64,000 nucleotides of DNA, from assembly GCA_015680685.1 (NCBI GenBank), contig MNCI01008335.1, forward strand, positions 51,230-115,229, in the 5' to 3' direction. Shown here in pieces: positions 46,889 to 59,090 of the stretch. The translations under genes and the position numbers were made by a program. The notes below the pieces were generated by a model that saw only the letters and a program-made list of their open reading frames with translations, made no database searches and was not told where the DNA came from. Position 1 is the first letter of the stretch. The number at the start of each line of letters is the position of its first letter. Origin of the DNA: Gnetum montanum. Taxonomy: Eukaryota > Streptophyta > Gnetopsida > Gnetales > Gnetaceae.

Positions 46889-47753
46889 TGATGAGTGGTA
46901 AGTAGACGCTACGCCCAACCATACAAATCATTAAGCATTCACATGTGATTCAGTGAAATTTGATGGACTTACAACCTTCTATGTACACTAGTCTCTAGGA
47001 AGTGAAACTAACTATTTCAATTGTTGGTTTCTCAATTACACTTGTGAAATGCAAAGATATGGTTAAGTACAACTAAGGCATATGATTTTTATCATTTTTT
47101 GTGTTTTATGTTCTAAGTCACCTAAGAATAAAGAATGATGAATAAAGTAATTTAATTGCTAATTTAATCTAACTAGCTAACATTTAACTAACATTAACAT
47201 AAGCATCTGTTCCTACTTTTCGTATACATCTTGAACACGTTTAACACTATTAGGTTGTCAAATGTTAAGCGTTACTAGGATTACCAAGCACCAAGTATAT
47301 GCTCAAAATGGACATACTTATGTGGTTAATTAATCGGTATTTAATTTAGTTTAGTTTAGCTTAATTACTTAAAAAATTAAAGAAAACTACTTAAAATATG
47401 AAATGCATAAAAGAAATAATTAATCTATTTCAAAGTGTTGCAAGGTTTATCAGAAAGCTCATCTTTATTGCTACACACACTACTATGCTCAAGTATAACA
47501 ATGCTCGAATAAAGATTCATACTCTTTGACTCCTATTGTGGGCACTTAGAAAATATTCCAACTTTCAAGTGAAAAAACTACTAGAGCTTCGCTACAACTA
47601 TGAGACTTATGCCATAAATACAATTGGTGAGCACATATTTATAGGCAAAATAGGAAGCCCTATTGATGGGTACACGTCAACAAGTCAAACCCTACATCAA
47701 CGAGATCACATTGATGACATCTTGTCAATGCAGCTAGCCACGACGCTTCATCA
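46889..47753 (-). repeat. 3' LTR of element C (865 bp)
   Basis: Plus-strand ends are TGATGAGTGG and GCTTCATCA, with the purine tract directly after. TATAAATA is the complement of 47,636-47,643. Upstream of it on the minus strand, instead of GATATC motifs, are repeated TTGATGTA, ATTGATG and GTTGACGTG words (about 47,660-47,735). Confidence 0.85.
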
Positions 47754-47768
47754 TACCCCCATGACTAA
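47754..47768 (-). other. Polypurine tract of element C
   Basis: The minus strand reads ATTTAGTCATGGGGGTA up to the LTR. The stretch CTCAAGGATAAGTTTTC just upstream is conserved in B, D and G. Confidence 0.75.
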
Positions 47769-47980
47769 ATGAAAACTTATCCTTGAGTTATTTACAAAAA
47801 TTGGAAAGGTATGGAATTATTGACATGCAAACTACACAGAGTGTATGGTTTTACAATGATTACAAAATTTTGGTGTTCAAGATGATAAAATTGAACACTA
47901 GGACAAAATTGACAGACACAATTCCTTAGACAATATGAAGATGTTGGAGAAGATCAAATAGTCCCAAGCAATGGAGGCTT

Positions 47981-50798
47981 CTAAGGCTCCAAAGGACCTT
48001 CTCTTACTTTAGGTGCAAATGGTGGTTGAGGTGGTTGTGGTTATTCGATGGTAGCTATAACTTCTAGTGAAAGATGAAAGGCATCCAATAGTGCCTTCAT
48101 CTTCTCCTCCTTTTCCCTAGGATCGTTCATAGTCCATGCAGCATCTTGAATGTGGGATGGAATGAGAACATCCCAAGGATAGGGTATTGTCAAGAATAGC
48201 TCCTTCATGTTGACAAACTAGGCAATGAAAAGTTTGTATTCAACATCAAACACCTTGAGAGCATTCTACAACTCCTAATAGTTGTTCATCCTTTTGGCCA
48301 GGTTCTCAGCAGTTGATCTCTAATCAATGAATCATACCCTAAGAGCCTCAAGTTTAGCATTAGCAATCTCAAGCTTTTTCATGGTCTCCTTATTAGTTTT
48401 GAACTCTACCTCATATAGCAAGTACAAGCTGGCCACATACTTCTCCAGCTCTAATTGTAGCTGTCTGATAGACAACATTGCCTAGTTTGCATAATGGAGA
48501 TTGGCAAGCTTAATATACCTTGTCATCTCCTTGATCTGCAGCTCTTTCATATATATCTCTACTTTGTTGTAGTCATTGAGCCCATCAAAGACAGGCTACC
48601 AAACATCACCTCCTTCCTTGAGCTGCTGGAGGGCCTCGTTGACTTTTGCCTTCATCATATGGATGTGTTTTTCATTTATTTCTTTTTGTAGACCAACCTA
48701 ATCTCTATAATGGTTCTTGACTCTCTCAAATTTGAAAGCCTCATTTTTCCAGGTGGCCATCTCTATCTCAAATTTTTGGCAAATGGCTCAGAATTCCTTC
48801 ATGGAGACACTTCTATTTTTGACTGCCAATCTTATCAATTTAGTGTTCACTCTAGCTAGCTACCCCTACTATTGATGGATAAATTCTTACATCTACTGCT
48901 TATGCGCATCAACATTCAGCTAGCGATGATTCTCTATGATTAGGATTTCATTCTCATGGCACATGTCCTTCTAAATGATGTATGTCTTGGCATTAGCCAC
49001 AGACTAGTCAAAATAGCTATCTCCTTTGTGTTCTCAACCTATTTGAACCTATCCTAAACCTATTAAAAAAATTCATCATGTGTCAGTGTAGAGTTGAGAA
49101 ACACGAGATTAACAAGGTGGGTTGTTAATTCTACAACCTTTATAGTCAAGTGTTGGTTTTGTGTTTGGACTATTTCAAGTTATCTCTCCAATATAATGCA
49201 CTTTTCCCTCACCTCTAGCAACTTTGACTAGATTGCAGTGATGGTATCTAGAAGATTAAAGATATCCAAAATCAATTGCCTAATTCTGACAAGTCAATCC
49301 AACAACTCCTCATGCTGGGCTACACTTAATCTATTGCCAACTATTCCTATAGACATATGCACATTTTTGAGTGCATAAACATCTGGTACAAATGTCATAG
49401 GTGCATTTAGTGCTTTGGCAATTTTATTAGCAACTACCTCTGCTACTATCTTCTACCCATGGTGTTGCATTACCAAGATAATTGGTCCTTCACCCTCATC
49501 TAGTCACACCAAAAAAGTAGCAGTGTTCCCAAATATTTCTGAGAATTTTTGATGTTGTGAGAGAGATACTATTACCTTTGGAATGTTAAGATTCAATCTT
49601 GCAAGTAGCTATATTCTTTGGGCTAAAAACAATTAGCCCACCTTTCTCCATCTAGCTAATTGTTCAAGCCACTTTGTTGAGGTGAATCATTGTTGGGTGA
49701 TACACAGATGGATTCCCATCACTCATTCTTGCTCACTGCTCTTGCTCATGCAAGAGATACTCTTAGATCTCATGCATGCATTCAAGGGCAACATAGGCCT
49801 TCAACATTGTTTTATGAGTGAGTGTTGGAAATGGTGGTTGTTGCTCCTCTTCTTGAATGATCTTAAGAGGTACCTTATCTTTCATCATTTCCACCCAAGA
49901 GGTAGTTGGAACTCAATGAATAGCATCATTCATGTAGCATGTTATGCCTCCACTCTTGCATAATTTTTTAATAATGAGGCATGGGAAGGGAAGTGCCTTA
50001 CTTCCATGTTCATTTTCTTTAAATTGCTTCTCTATCTCAAGATAAATTAGCTATGGAAGTTTGATAGGTTAGAGTAGCATATGCATAGGTAGAGAAGGCT
50101 ATGATCTTGCTTGGCCTCACTGTTGGATTGAGGTAAAAGGCTACAATTTTAAAATATGCATGTTTTGTTGTGGTGAGTGTGCCAAACTCCTTATGATCAA
50201 CTCCATAATACCGTTGTGTCTATTCCTTCTTGACTTTAGGATCTACCTATATGGAAATTTTAGTAAGGTTTGTTACAGTCTCTAGTAACCCAAGGACTTC
50301 TGCAATGGCTTTCACTCAGTAAGACACTGAGATGTCCTTGATTTTTATTTTTGAATTAACTTGTTGATTACTCTAGAAAAACTATGTCTCTCCCATGTAT
50401 ATCTTCCTGCTAGAAGTGATTATGGACCACATGGTAGAGTTCTCTAATTGAGTCTTAACTTCTGGAGGTGCGAACTCTAAGAAAGGTCCAAAGTTCAATT
50501 CTTGAAGCACAAATTTTTGAACCTCCTTATTTTTGATCTACTTGAGGTAGGCTTCCATCAAGGTCACCTCAAGGTTTAGTCTTGGGTCAAGTGCCTCATC
50601 TTGGTGAGATTGTTTTGTTGTAGCAGCTACTTTTGGAATCTATCAAATAGATTCCACTTCAAGCTCCTCCTGAAGAGGTTCCATTGTATGGGTCTTTGCT
50701 TTCTTGTGGGCCTGTTCTTAACCCCTTCCTATTTGTGGTCGTTTATCCCTTGGTTGGGATGGTCCTCCTTCCTATGCATGTTTTCCCTTAAGTGCCAT
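47981..50798 (-). pseudogene. ORF2 of element C
   Basis: It starts at the ATG on the splice-like junction: MALKGKHA, one TAG, then GGPSQPRDKRPQIGRG (basic). The domain follows near 50.45-50.25 kb: ELNFGPFLEFAPPEV, then TMWSIITSSRKIYMGET and IKIKDISVSY with KAIAEVLGL, the same order as B and D. A long Glu/Lys/Leu-rich coiled coil covers about 49.4-48.1 kb. About 940 codons with many stops. It is more diverged from A, B and D than they are from each other. No envelope signal peptide or membrane anchor is visible. Confidence 0.6.
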
Positions 50799-50858
50799 CT
50801 ACGGTCACAACATAATCAAGAATTAGCATTCAATGTGTAACTTATAACATTTAAGTAC
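50799..50858 (-). other. Candidate mini-intron upstream of ORF2 (element C)
   Basis: The minus strand reads AAAG/GTACTTAAATG, then GAATGCTAATTC (branch-like), then TGTTGTGACCGTAG against ATGG. Length 60 nt. Confidence 0.5.
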
Positions 50859-51188
50859 CTTTCTAATTGGGCAATTACACTTTAGGCTATGTTTGAACCA
50901 TGGAAGATTGATTATTTTATCATTATTTTGATGATTTTTAACTTAGAATGTTACCGAAGCTTGTTGGATAGGTTTGACTCTCATAATTTCATGTTTTAAT
51001 GTTGGTTTCTTTGTTAAACCATTGTGGTAGTTAGAAATTTTTCCAAACAATTTTTGTAGAAAACTTAAGGTTTATGGCCTCCATAATGAAAATCTTACCT
51101 TTAGTAGCTACAAGGTCAAAGAACAAAGTCAATCAGACAAACAGTTAGGAAGATATGGCTCTTGGAAGGTTCTAGGCTCTAAACCGCA

Positions 51189-51244
51189 CCCCCCCCCCCC
51201 CCCCCCCCCCCCCNNNNNNNNNNNNNNNNNNNNNNNNNNNNNNN
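51189..51244. other. Poly-C run followed by 31 undetermined bases
   Basis: 25 C (51,189-51,213) run into N (51,214-51,244). This is an assembly gap; the true length of the homopolymer and the missing sequence are unknown. It lies in the leader between the internal TATA box and ORF2 of element C. Confidence 0.95.
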
Positions 51245-51258
51245 CAAGTGTTGTTACC

Positions 51259-51320
51259 TATTTATAGGTGAATGGCCCCTGCATCAATGGGATCATGTAT
51301 ATGGGGTTCCATTTACATAT
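51259..51320 (-). promoter_or_regulatory. Internal U3-like promoter block (element C)
   Basis: TATAAATA is the complement of 51,259-51,266. On its upstream side lies CATTGATGCAGGGG and a nearby ATGATCCC word. This resembles the TTGATG-type U3 motif of the C LTR, not the GATATC type of A, B and D. The ORF2 ATG is about 460 bases downstream. Confidence 0.45.
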
Positions 51321-52840
51321 GAGCTTCACCAACAAGTACTCGTCTACGAAGCCTATTCCTAAAATTTCCACATGAAATATGTTTGAAAATACATGAGGTT
51401 TTCTTGTGAAATTGGTGTCTATGAAGAGCGTAAAAAGTCATAAACATGATGGAATACTTGAAGAGGACCCATGAATTCTCAAAAATTGGAAAATTGAAGA
51501 ATGAAATTTAGTGGAGAAGATGCCTTAAGGAGCACATAATTGGATGCATCAATGGGACACACGAAAGATTTGATTATGGAAATGTCTAAGGATAAGGAAC
51601 TTAACTATCCTAACCAAGAGATATGAAAGTGGGTCCTCCCCATAGTAGGCTCATGCCCTTTTTACCCTTGCATAACCTTAACTAAGGAGCCTATGGGCCC
51701 CATAATTAATTAATGATGATGAAAAGTTAAGAACCAAATCTGGAAGAATCTACCTAAGAATTTTGACACTTCAAACTATGGCATTGAATAAGAACATGGG
51801 CAACTAGCAGTGAGATGAGTTGTGGAAAGCATTGATGGATGAGAGAGCAAATGGAATGGAATTCCTGATCATGGTCACATGAAGTCCCTTGTGGATTCTA
51901 TGATTAAATGACATGATAAAGTCCATCCTTAGTCCAAATCAAAACCAACCACTTTCAATGACCTTGCATCACCACTCTAGGATTAAACCACCTCCTCGAT
52001 ACACAAGAATGCTTCTATAAATTAATCACCATTCTTCATTTGAGAAGAAAAGTGAAGCAAGAAGTGAGAAAGGGCCTTAGTTAGAAGGGACCTTCAAGGA
52101 TGGGTAACATGTCTTTCTAGTTCCACAACCACTGCTTGTAGCCTGTTATTTTGTCTAAGGGGTGTGCTTTGAATTCCCATCATGTTTTTTTTTAATTTTA
52201 TGTTTTTATGGATTTTTAAATGGGAACCACACCATGAAAAAACTTATTTAGCTTCCTATTATTGGTTAACAAAAAATATTAAGAAATCCATGAAAAACAC
52301 CATTGCACTCAAGTAAGTAGATAGGTACAAAGAGTATTAAATCCCCTTGAAGTCACACCCTTTTCAAACCTTTGAATCTTTCCCAAGTTTGAAAACTACC
52401 AAGGCCACAAGTTCATTAAATTTTTATTAATGAAAAAGGGACCTCATACTTCTAGAACCAGGAAGACCATAGAGTTGGTGAATAGGTGGATGACATGGAC
52501 TCATTTCTTGTTCCATGAAAAAGAAACTTTGTCTTAGTCATCAATCAGTAAAATTCAAAAATAGAAACCAAACATTAGTAATTAGAATAATAAGTACAAA
52601 CCACCATTAGCAAATAACTATAGCATCACTATGTCCTATTGGCAAAAAAGCACTTTTATTAGCAAAATAATAAGAAATTCCTCCCAAAATAAAGTAAAAT
52701 ATAAAAGAAATTATAAAATATCCAAGAAAGATAAAAAGTACTAACGATGTTATCAAACAAAAATTGGAAAAATAACAAAGTGTAAAACAAAAAGGTAGAA
52801 AAACTAAGGAGCCACTTTAATAATTAGCATGGATGACCAT
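51321..52840 (-). other. Post-pol spacer of element C
   Basis: Non-coding by eye. Conserved blocks shared with E and G: 'gtgggtcctcccc' near 51,630, 'gaaagggccttagttag' near 52,067 and 'gggtaacatgtctttc' near 52,101. The purine motif (complement of CCCCCATGATTGAG) is at 52,844-52,857. Confidence 0.6.
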
Positions 52841-52879
52841 CTCCCCCATGATTGAGTTGAAAGGAGAAGATTCAAAAAA

Positions 52880-54090
52880 TTGAGTGAGGTCATCCATCTA
52901 TAGAGGTGTTACTTCCACTGGCTTGCTTGGGCTCATGGAAAGGTTTGAATTTTTGTGTGTTGATCAACTACTTTTTGTTTGAGCTCTCAGGTTTGTAAAT
53001 CAACATTGCCCCAGAAGAAAAGGTTTCATAAATGATATAAGGCCCTTCCCATAATGTTTGGAACTTAGTTCATTATGGAACATGTGTGAGGCTTTAGTAA
53101 AGGACCTTGTCTCTAGGTTGAAATTTTACTTTCCTTATCCTAATGTCATGGCATTATTTACTAAATGCTTTGTGCACTTATAAAGAAAGGACCACCAATT
53201 GATTCTCATCTAGCAAATTAAGGTTGATCAGTCTTTCTTTCTATGCTAGGTTAAGGTCAAGGTCAAGGTCATAGGCTATTGAAAGTGTACAGAGCTTGAA
53301 TTGAATAGGAAGAGTTAGAAGTTTTCCATACACTAGCTCATAGGGAGAGTAGCCTATAGGAAGTTTCAATGTTGAGAGGTATGCCCATAGGTCATTATTA
53401 ATTTTTATGCTCCAATCTCTTCTATATTTGATAATTATTCTCATTAATATTTTTGTGATATTCCTATTGGTAACCTCTGATTGCCTATTAGCTTGGGGAT
53501 TGTATGATGTTGTTAGTTTATGTTCAACCCTTAAGTGTTGCATGAGCTTGCAAAAAGTAGCACTTGTAAAATGAGTACCATTGTCAAAAATCAGTGCACA
53601 TGGCACTCCAAACTTGTTTACAACATTTTTTTGTACAAACTTAGTAGCAATGAAAGATGTATAGTTGGTGATGGTTGGTGCTTCTGCCCATTTGGTACAA
53701 TAGTCAAAAATGACTATTATGTACACCTTTTCATTTGACATGGGAATGATGGGATCTATGAAGTCTATGCCCTAGATGTCAAAGAGTTTCAATGGTTTTA
53801 TCCACTATTGATGCTTCTCCATTCGACCAGTCATCCCACCATCTCATTGATAGCATTCACAAGAGTAGACGAATTGGTGGGCATCCCTAAAGATTATTGG
53901 TTAGTAATACCATGTCATCAGGATCTTAATGGTTGTGCATCTCCATGCATAGTGATCCCCACAAGGGCCCTCATGAGAATCTTGGAGAATGTGTAGTTTA
54001 TCAGCATCAGGGACACACCAACAAACTAGACCATCAACACACACCTTGTAAAGGTGTCTACTAATTTTCATGAAGTGTTTTCCCTAATGA
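52880..54090 (-). pseudogene. Integrase of element C, catalytic core intact
   Basis: The core is an open 166-codon ORF (53,241-53,741): VIFDYCTKWAEA (first Asp), ALIFDNGTHFTSATF (second Asp) and NRQSEVTNR (Glu), the D,D,E triad of retroviral integrases. It is followed by LPIGYSPYELVYGKLLTLP. The zinc region (about 53.8-54.08 kb) reads VCVDGLVCWCVPDADK with stops. The C-terminal part lies near 52.95-53.1 kb. The best-preserved integrase in the window. Confidence 0.8.
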
Positions 54091-54690
54091 AGAAATTGTT
54101 GTTTCTTCTAATGGTCCAAATCTTGTCACATCTCTTGAGTAAGAAGATAAGTAAGAATGTCATAATACCATTTTGGTTCAATGGACACTTGTTCATTCAT
54201 TGCACTAACAAAGAAAAGTTCATCAGAAAATTAATCAAAGAGTAGGCTCTCCTCTCTTTGTTGTCCCATAATAACTAAGACAAGTGATAAGCGACCATAT
54301 TATTATTTCTCTTTCAATCCACCATTGTAAGATCTAACTCCTACAAGATCACTAGCCACTATATGACATGGGGCCTCATTGTCAGCTTATTCATAAGGAA
54401 GTGAATGGCACTATGATCAGTGTGAACAAACACTTTTATTCAAGCACATACTACCTAAATTTCTCCAAAGCATACATCATCGCCACTAGCTCTTTCTCCG
54501 TTGTGATCTGGTTAAGCTATCCACCCATAATGCTTTGACTTGTGTAGTTGATATAATAAAGACATTCTTGATCATCCAACTATGTAAACATAGCTTCCAA
54601 GGCATAGTTCAATGCATTCGTCATGATGTAAAATGGTTTGGACCAATTTGGTGCTTATAGAATTGGAGTTTCTACAAGCTTCTACTTTAG
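54091..54690 (-). pseudogene. RNase H region (element C)
   Basis: It matches the RNase H of G and D/F on the minus strand, with a 'TNALNYALEAMF' start near 54.6 kb and an 'LEKFR-YVL' block near 54.46 kb. Stops are present. Confidence 0.55.
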
Positions 54691-55864
54691 GTCATAGAAT
54701 GTCTTTTTCAATTCCTCGGTCTAGACAAATGGAGCATCTTTCATTGTAAGCTTGACCAATGATTTAACAATCTTATAGAAATTCTCTATAAATTATTGGT
54801 AGTAGCTAGTGTGTCCAAGGAATGACTAGACATCTTTAACAATTTCCAATTGGTAGGTTATTCCTTGGATAACCCTAATCTTTTTAGCGTTCATCTCAAT
54901 CCGTACCTGTGAGATTCTATGCCCCAACATAATGCCATCTTGGACCATGAGATGGCTATTTTGCCAATTGAACCAAAGATTAGTCTCCATGCATCTTTTA
55001 AGCACTTGCTGAAGGCAATCTAGGGCTTGTTCAAATCTAGTGTCATAGGTGAAGAAGTCATCCATGAAGACTTCCACCTTGCTACTAACCTATTGCTGAA
55101 AAATAATGAGGACAAGGCATTGAAATGTTGCAGGGTCATTGCATAGACCAAAAAGCATCTTGTTATATGGAAAAGTCGCCCAGGGACTTGTGAATATTGG
55201 CTTGGCCTAATCCTCTAGCATAATATGAATTTAGTTATAACCACTATAACCATCTAAAAATATATAATAGCAATGCCTAGAGATAGTGTCCAACACTTGG
55301 TCTACAAATGGCAACAAGAATGATCTTTGTAGGTCATCATGTTCAATAGCCTGAAATCAATACACACCCTCCACTTGTTACCTTTCTTTGGCATAATTAG
55401 AAGTGGACCAACCCACTCACTATTTGCTATTGGATAGATGACCCTCACCATGAGGAGTTGTTCAATTTCCTCTTTGATGATCTACATCAACTTGGGGTTC
55501 AGCCACAACTACAGCTGCCTCTTTGGCTTAATGGAAGGATCAATATAAATGTAATGCTAGCATATCCTAGGACCAATCCTAGTAAGTTCAGGATATGACC
55601 AAGCAAAGGCTGTTGGCCATTTATTAACAACATTCAACAACATCTTTTTCTGCTCAAGAGTAAAGTTGACATTCATTATTACTCTCTTATCATTTTTCAA
55701 GAATCCATACTTCATGCCAACAGGTAGAGTTTTCAACTCTAGGAGCTCCTGCTTAAAATTTCCAGGGATTTCCAACTCTCCCCAATAAGTATCATTAGGT
55801 TCATCATTAGAGAGTTGGTGTTGAACTTGCCCCAATTCATCCATGCCTTCAACATAGGCACAAG
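54691..55864 (-). pseudogene. Reverse transcriptase with upstream connection (element C)
   Basis: The connection (55,557-55,844) reads YWGELEIPGNFKQELLELK, then AFAWSYPELTRIGPRIC, a hallmark stretch of Athila/Tat polyproteins. The core continues 'KWRVCIDFRLLNMMTYKDH' near 55.35 kb. The 83-codon ORF 54,826-55,077 holds VFMDDFFTYD with both catalytic Asp retained, plus IEMNAKKIRVIQGITYQ. Frameshifts and stops separate the parts. The region is cut at 55,864 by element B. Confidence 0.85.
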
Positions 55865-56697
55865 TGATGAATCATGATTCATTAGGCTCCAATATCGTGT
55901 ACACGATCGTGGCCTGGCTAGCGATATCAGATGCACGATATTGTGACTCCTGCGTAGGCCTATAAATACACATGTAGGTGCAAGGAGTTGGGAGTGAGTT
56001 TTTAGAATCAGTTCGTAGTTCATTTTAGAAGTTAGCTTTCATTTTAGTTCTTCTTAGCACTTTTCCCCTAGTGCATGCCCATAGTGTGATGATTGTAATT
56101 GTACGACACCTTCATTTGAGTGTGATGTACTTGGACATGCACATGACTAGAAATAAAGATCAAGATTACTTCATCATTGTAGAATTCACTTAGTTTAATT
56201 ATTTTATTGTTATTATTATTTATTGCTTTCATAGTTAATATCTTCACCCTAAACTCCTTAAATGCAAAATGAGTACAACTTAATCATGAGCATTCAAGTG
56301 TGACTACTTGGTATCCTAGTAGTCTACCCAGGACATACATTTGGTAATCCTAGCAGTAGTCCTACATGAGGTCCAAGATGTGTATGGATGATTAAGGGAC
56401 AAATGCTCATCGCACTTAGGCTAGCTTAAACTCTCTCCCCCTTTTCCTCCTAGCTTAATTAAAGTTATTTTCTATTGCCTCTAGGAGTAGTACTAGTTTA
56501 GACTGCATCATACACCTCACTTTGGACTAAACCATACATGACAAAGCAAATAATAGTCTAGGTGGGAAGATAGCGAACTATGATCAATGAGAAACTATCT
56601 AGATATCACAACTAGCCCATCTATGGAGTTTGACCAGATCATGCGTGAAACGATCGTATTCATATGGTTGAGTGTAGAGGTACCTCGCCACACATCA
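55865..56697 (+). repeat. 5' LTR of element B (833 bp)
   Basis: Ends TGATGAATCATG and CACACATCA. GATATC/CGTGTACACGATCG-type palindromes (about 55,893-55,940) precede TATAAATA at 55,961-55,968. It matches the 3' LTR at about nine in ten positions by eye. Confidence 0.9.
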
Positions 56698-56698
56698 T

Positions 56699-56716
56699 TG
56701 GCACCATTACCAAGGA
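56699..56716 (+). other. Primer-binding site of element B
   Basis: TGGCACCATTACCAAGGA, a decayed tRNA-Asp-type site one base after the LTR. Confidence 0.8.
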
Positions 56717-56830
56717 TGGTGCTAGTTATTTAGATTAGTTACATCATACACGATCGTTGTAACAAAGTATTCACAATATATCTTTTAGAAATTAAGTTAA
56801 ATTTAATTAAGTCACACACTACTCACAACA

Positions 56831-57933
56831 ATGTCTCTCTCACAAGACTATGCTAACACCATAACTAGTAAGGCAATTCATTGGAGAACCAACGAATTAT
56901 ATGATAAAGACAAAGTTTGAAGTACTCAAATTTATGCAAGAATTCCATATGTTCATGAGTATTCCAATGATACTCAAGGATTCTTGTCAACCAACTCTAA
57001 CACCTCTAGTAAGGAGGGGACAACCCATAGAACGAAGAGGCTCAAAAGACCTAAGACCTTCTCAATAACTAACAAGAATATTTTAGGGGATGATTGGAAA
57101 ACTCATAAAATTCCAGAAAATTTTTTAGTTCTTTCTCTTCCTCTACTCCTTCAACATCAGATTGTGACACAGATAACTATCTCTCAAGGAATCAACGTAG
57201 AACTAAAAATCAAGAGCACAAAGAAAATCAAGAACGCCAACATGAACAAGGACAACATCATCTCAACTCAAAAACTCACAACCTACTTAGTAATGATGAA
57301 CCCCTACTAGCCACTAAGAGACTAATGCCTATACAAGAGGCCATTCGAATATCCTACAGGCATCATAAAGAAAGTAGTCTACCTAGGCTTGATTTAAACA
57401 ACTTTTTCAAGTTCGCAGGTAGCTATGATTCAGATCCGCAACATTATCTACAAGCCTTCTACGATACCTATGTATGGAACAATATTGATAATGGGTGGAA
57501 AAAAATTAAGCTCTTTCCCATGATACTCATTGGCCAAGAAAAAGTGTGGTATAGATTGTTAAAACCAAAATCAATCCATAATTGGCCATCAATGGTAGAA
57601 CTCTTTACTAAACGATATCAAACCTATGCCAAAGCGTCGGCCTTGAGGAGACAAATCCAATTATGGAAACAAGAGCAACACGAACCCTTGGACATGGCCT
57701 TAGAAAGATATTATGCATTGTTAAACAACTACCTAGGCCATGGGTTCTTTGAAGAGAGGCTAATATACCATATCATAGATGGGCTCCGTGATGAAACAAG
57801 GGAAACCCTAGGGATGTATGCTTGAGGTCAACTATACGAGCTACAAACCCATCAACTCCAAGAGCTTATTAAGCATGTAGCAAAAGAAGAAGGAGAAATG
57901 GCTAAATGGGAGAATGTTGAAAGCTCTCAATAG
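56831..57933 (+). pseudogene. Gag of element B
   Basis: The ATG at 56,831 gives IHWRTNELYDKDKV, matching the start of gag in A. A frame break follows, then the core ORF 57,325-57,825: LPRLDLNNFFKFAGSYD, EKVWYRLLKPKS and LDMALERYYALLNNYL. A TGA (57,823-57,825) interrupts the GQLYELQTHQLQELIKH stretch, and the next stop is at 57,931. No N-terminal HQDE extension, as in A. An upstream 108-codon frame (56,984-57,310) is probably a shifted part of the linker. Confidence 0.8.
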
Positions 57934-58129
57934 GACCAAAATCTTGAATTAGCAAAGGTTCATAACCATAAAGAGGAGAAATAAGCTATTTCTACCTTTT
58001 CCAATGCAACAATCACTAGATCAAATCAAGGAAAAGATTAATAAGATGATGGAATGGGTGCATGGAAAATATGGAGAAGATGCTAACAATAGCAGAGGCA
58101 TAACTATGCCAAATCAAGAAATAGGACAG

Positions 58130-59090
58130 GACACCACGCAATAAAGGGTAGAAGATAATAAGAATAAAAACTCAACTACCAACTTCACATATCAATGTAA
58201 CATCTGTCTATATGATCACACCAAAGGTCAATGCCTAGTTTTGTCACATTTACATGAGCATTGGGAAGGAATGTTACATCCAAATCCCTAGTCATGGGGG
58301 AGGCCATCACCAACCCAACCACATCCTTTGTATGTCCCAACGTGAAATTCTTACTATGTTTAACACCCTATTCTCCAACTAGATCATCATCCTCTACTTC
58401 ATCTCATTATTATCATTCTCTAGAATACTATCCACTCATGTCCTCTCTGCCAAGGTTGCCAGCTCATGTACCTTACACTTTTCCTCAACAACAATATTCT
58501 CATCATTTACCTCCTTCTACATAACCACCAATTGTACTAGAAGTTTTTACACCATAGCACCAACCTATGAATGCTTCTTGTGCTACTACTGTCAACAACA
58601 ATGGAAGTACTCAAAAGTTCCCTCTCTTTAGGCATGGTCATAGGAAGAAGCAACATGATGTTGAACCCACTACATCTTTTGACCCAACAAAAGTTCCATG
58701 TTGTGATGAATCCTTCTCCTTGAACTAACACCTCACATTACTTTATTAGGGCCATTGATCAATACTTTAACAACTATGCGGCCCAATGAATATAACCACA
58801 GAGGGGGAAATATTGATCCTTGCATACCATTTTACAGTTAAGGGTGCCATAGTGGGGTAGCTCCTTATCCATGACCCTATCATATAACCTACCCCACTAT
58901 GTCTATTATGGTCAAGTGTGTGAACCCCAATATGGGTACATTTCAACCACCACCTCAAAAGACACCTAGTGGTTAAGATATGATTGATCCCCAACATTTC
59001 CAACATGCATGGATCCACACTTTCCATTTATTAATTCTTGCCATGATCAAAGGTTTATTTATGGGGGATATCCCCCATTCTAACAAGTAG
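58130..59090 (+). pseudogene. Zinc knuckle and Pro-rich gag tail (element B)
   Basis: CNICLYDHTKGQC near 58,198-58,236 repeats the knuckle of A. The purine motif is at 58,287-58,301. A Pro/Tyr/His/Ser-rich tail follows in changing frames to about 59,090, ending at a GGGGGATATCCCCC palindrome (59,063-59,076). Confidence 0.6.

Larger units (their letters stand above)
46889..55864 (-). mobile_element. Element C: gypsy element with pol and ORF2, cut by element B
   Basis: In minus-strand order: RT connection and RT (from 55,864), RNase H, integrase, post-pol spacer, internal promoter, mini-intron, ORF2, purine tract and 3' LTR. Element B is inserted within the region between protease and RT, so protease, gag and the 5' LTR should lie beyond 64,000. 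This copy best shows the autonomous layout, gag-pol followed by ORF2. Confidence 0.8.

Noticed and set aside
59061-59078. GGGGGATATCCCCC palindrome as an operator or origin
   Set aside because: It is the end of the gag tail (the A copy encodes YGGYPTFQ) combined with the purine motif; the A copy is not a perfect palindrome.
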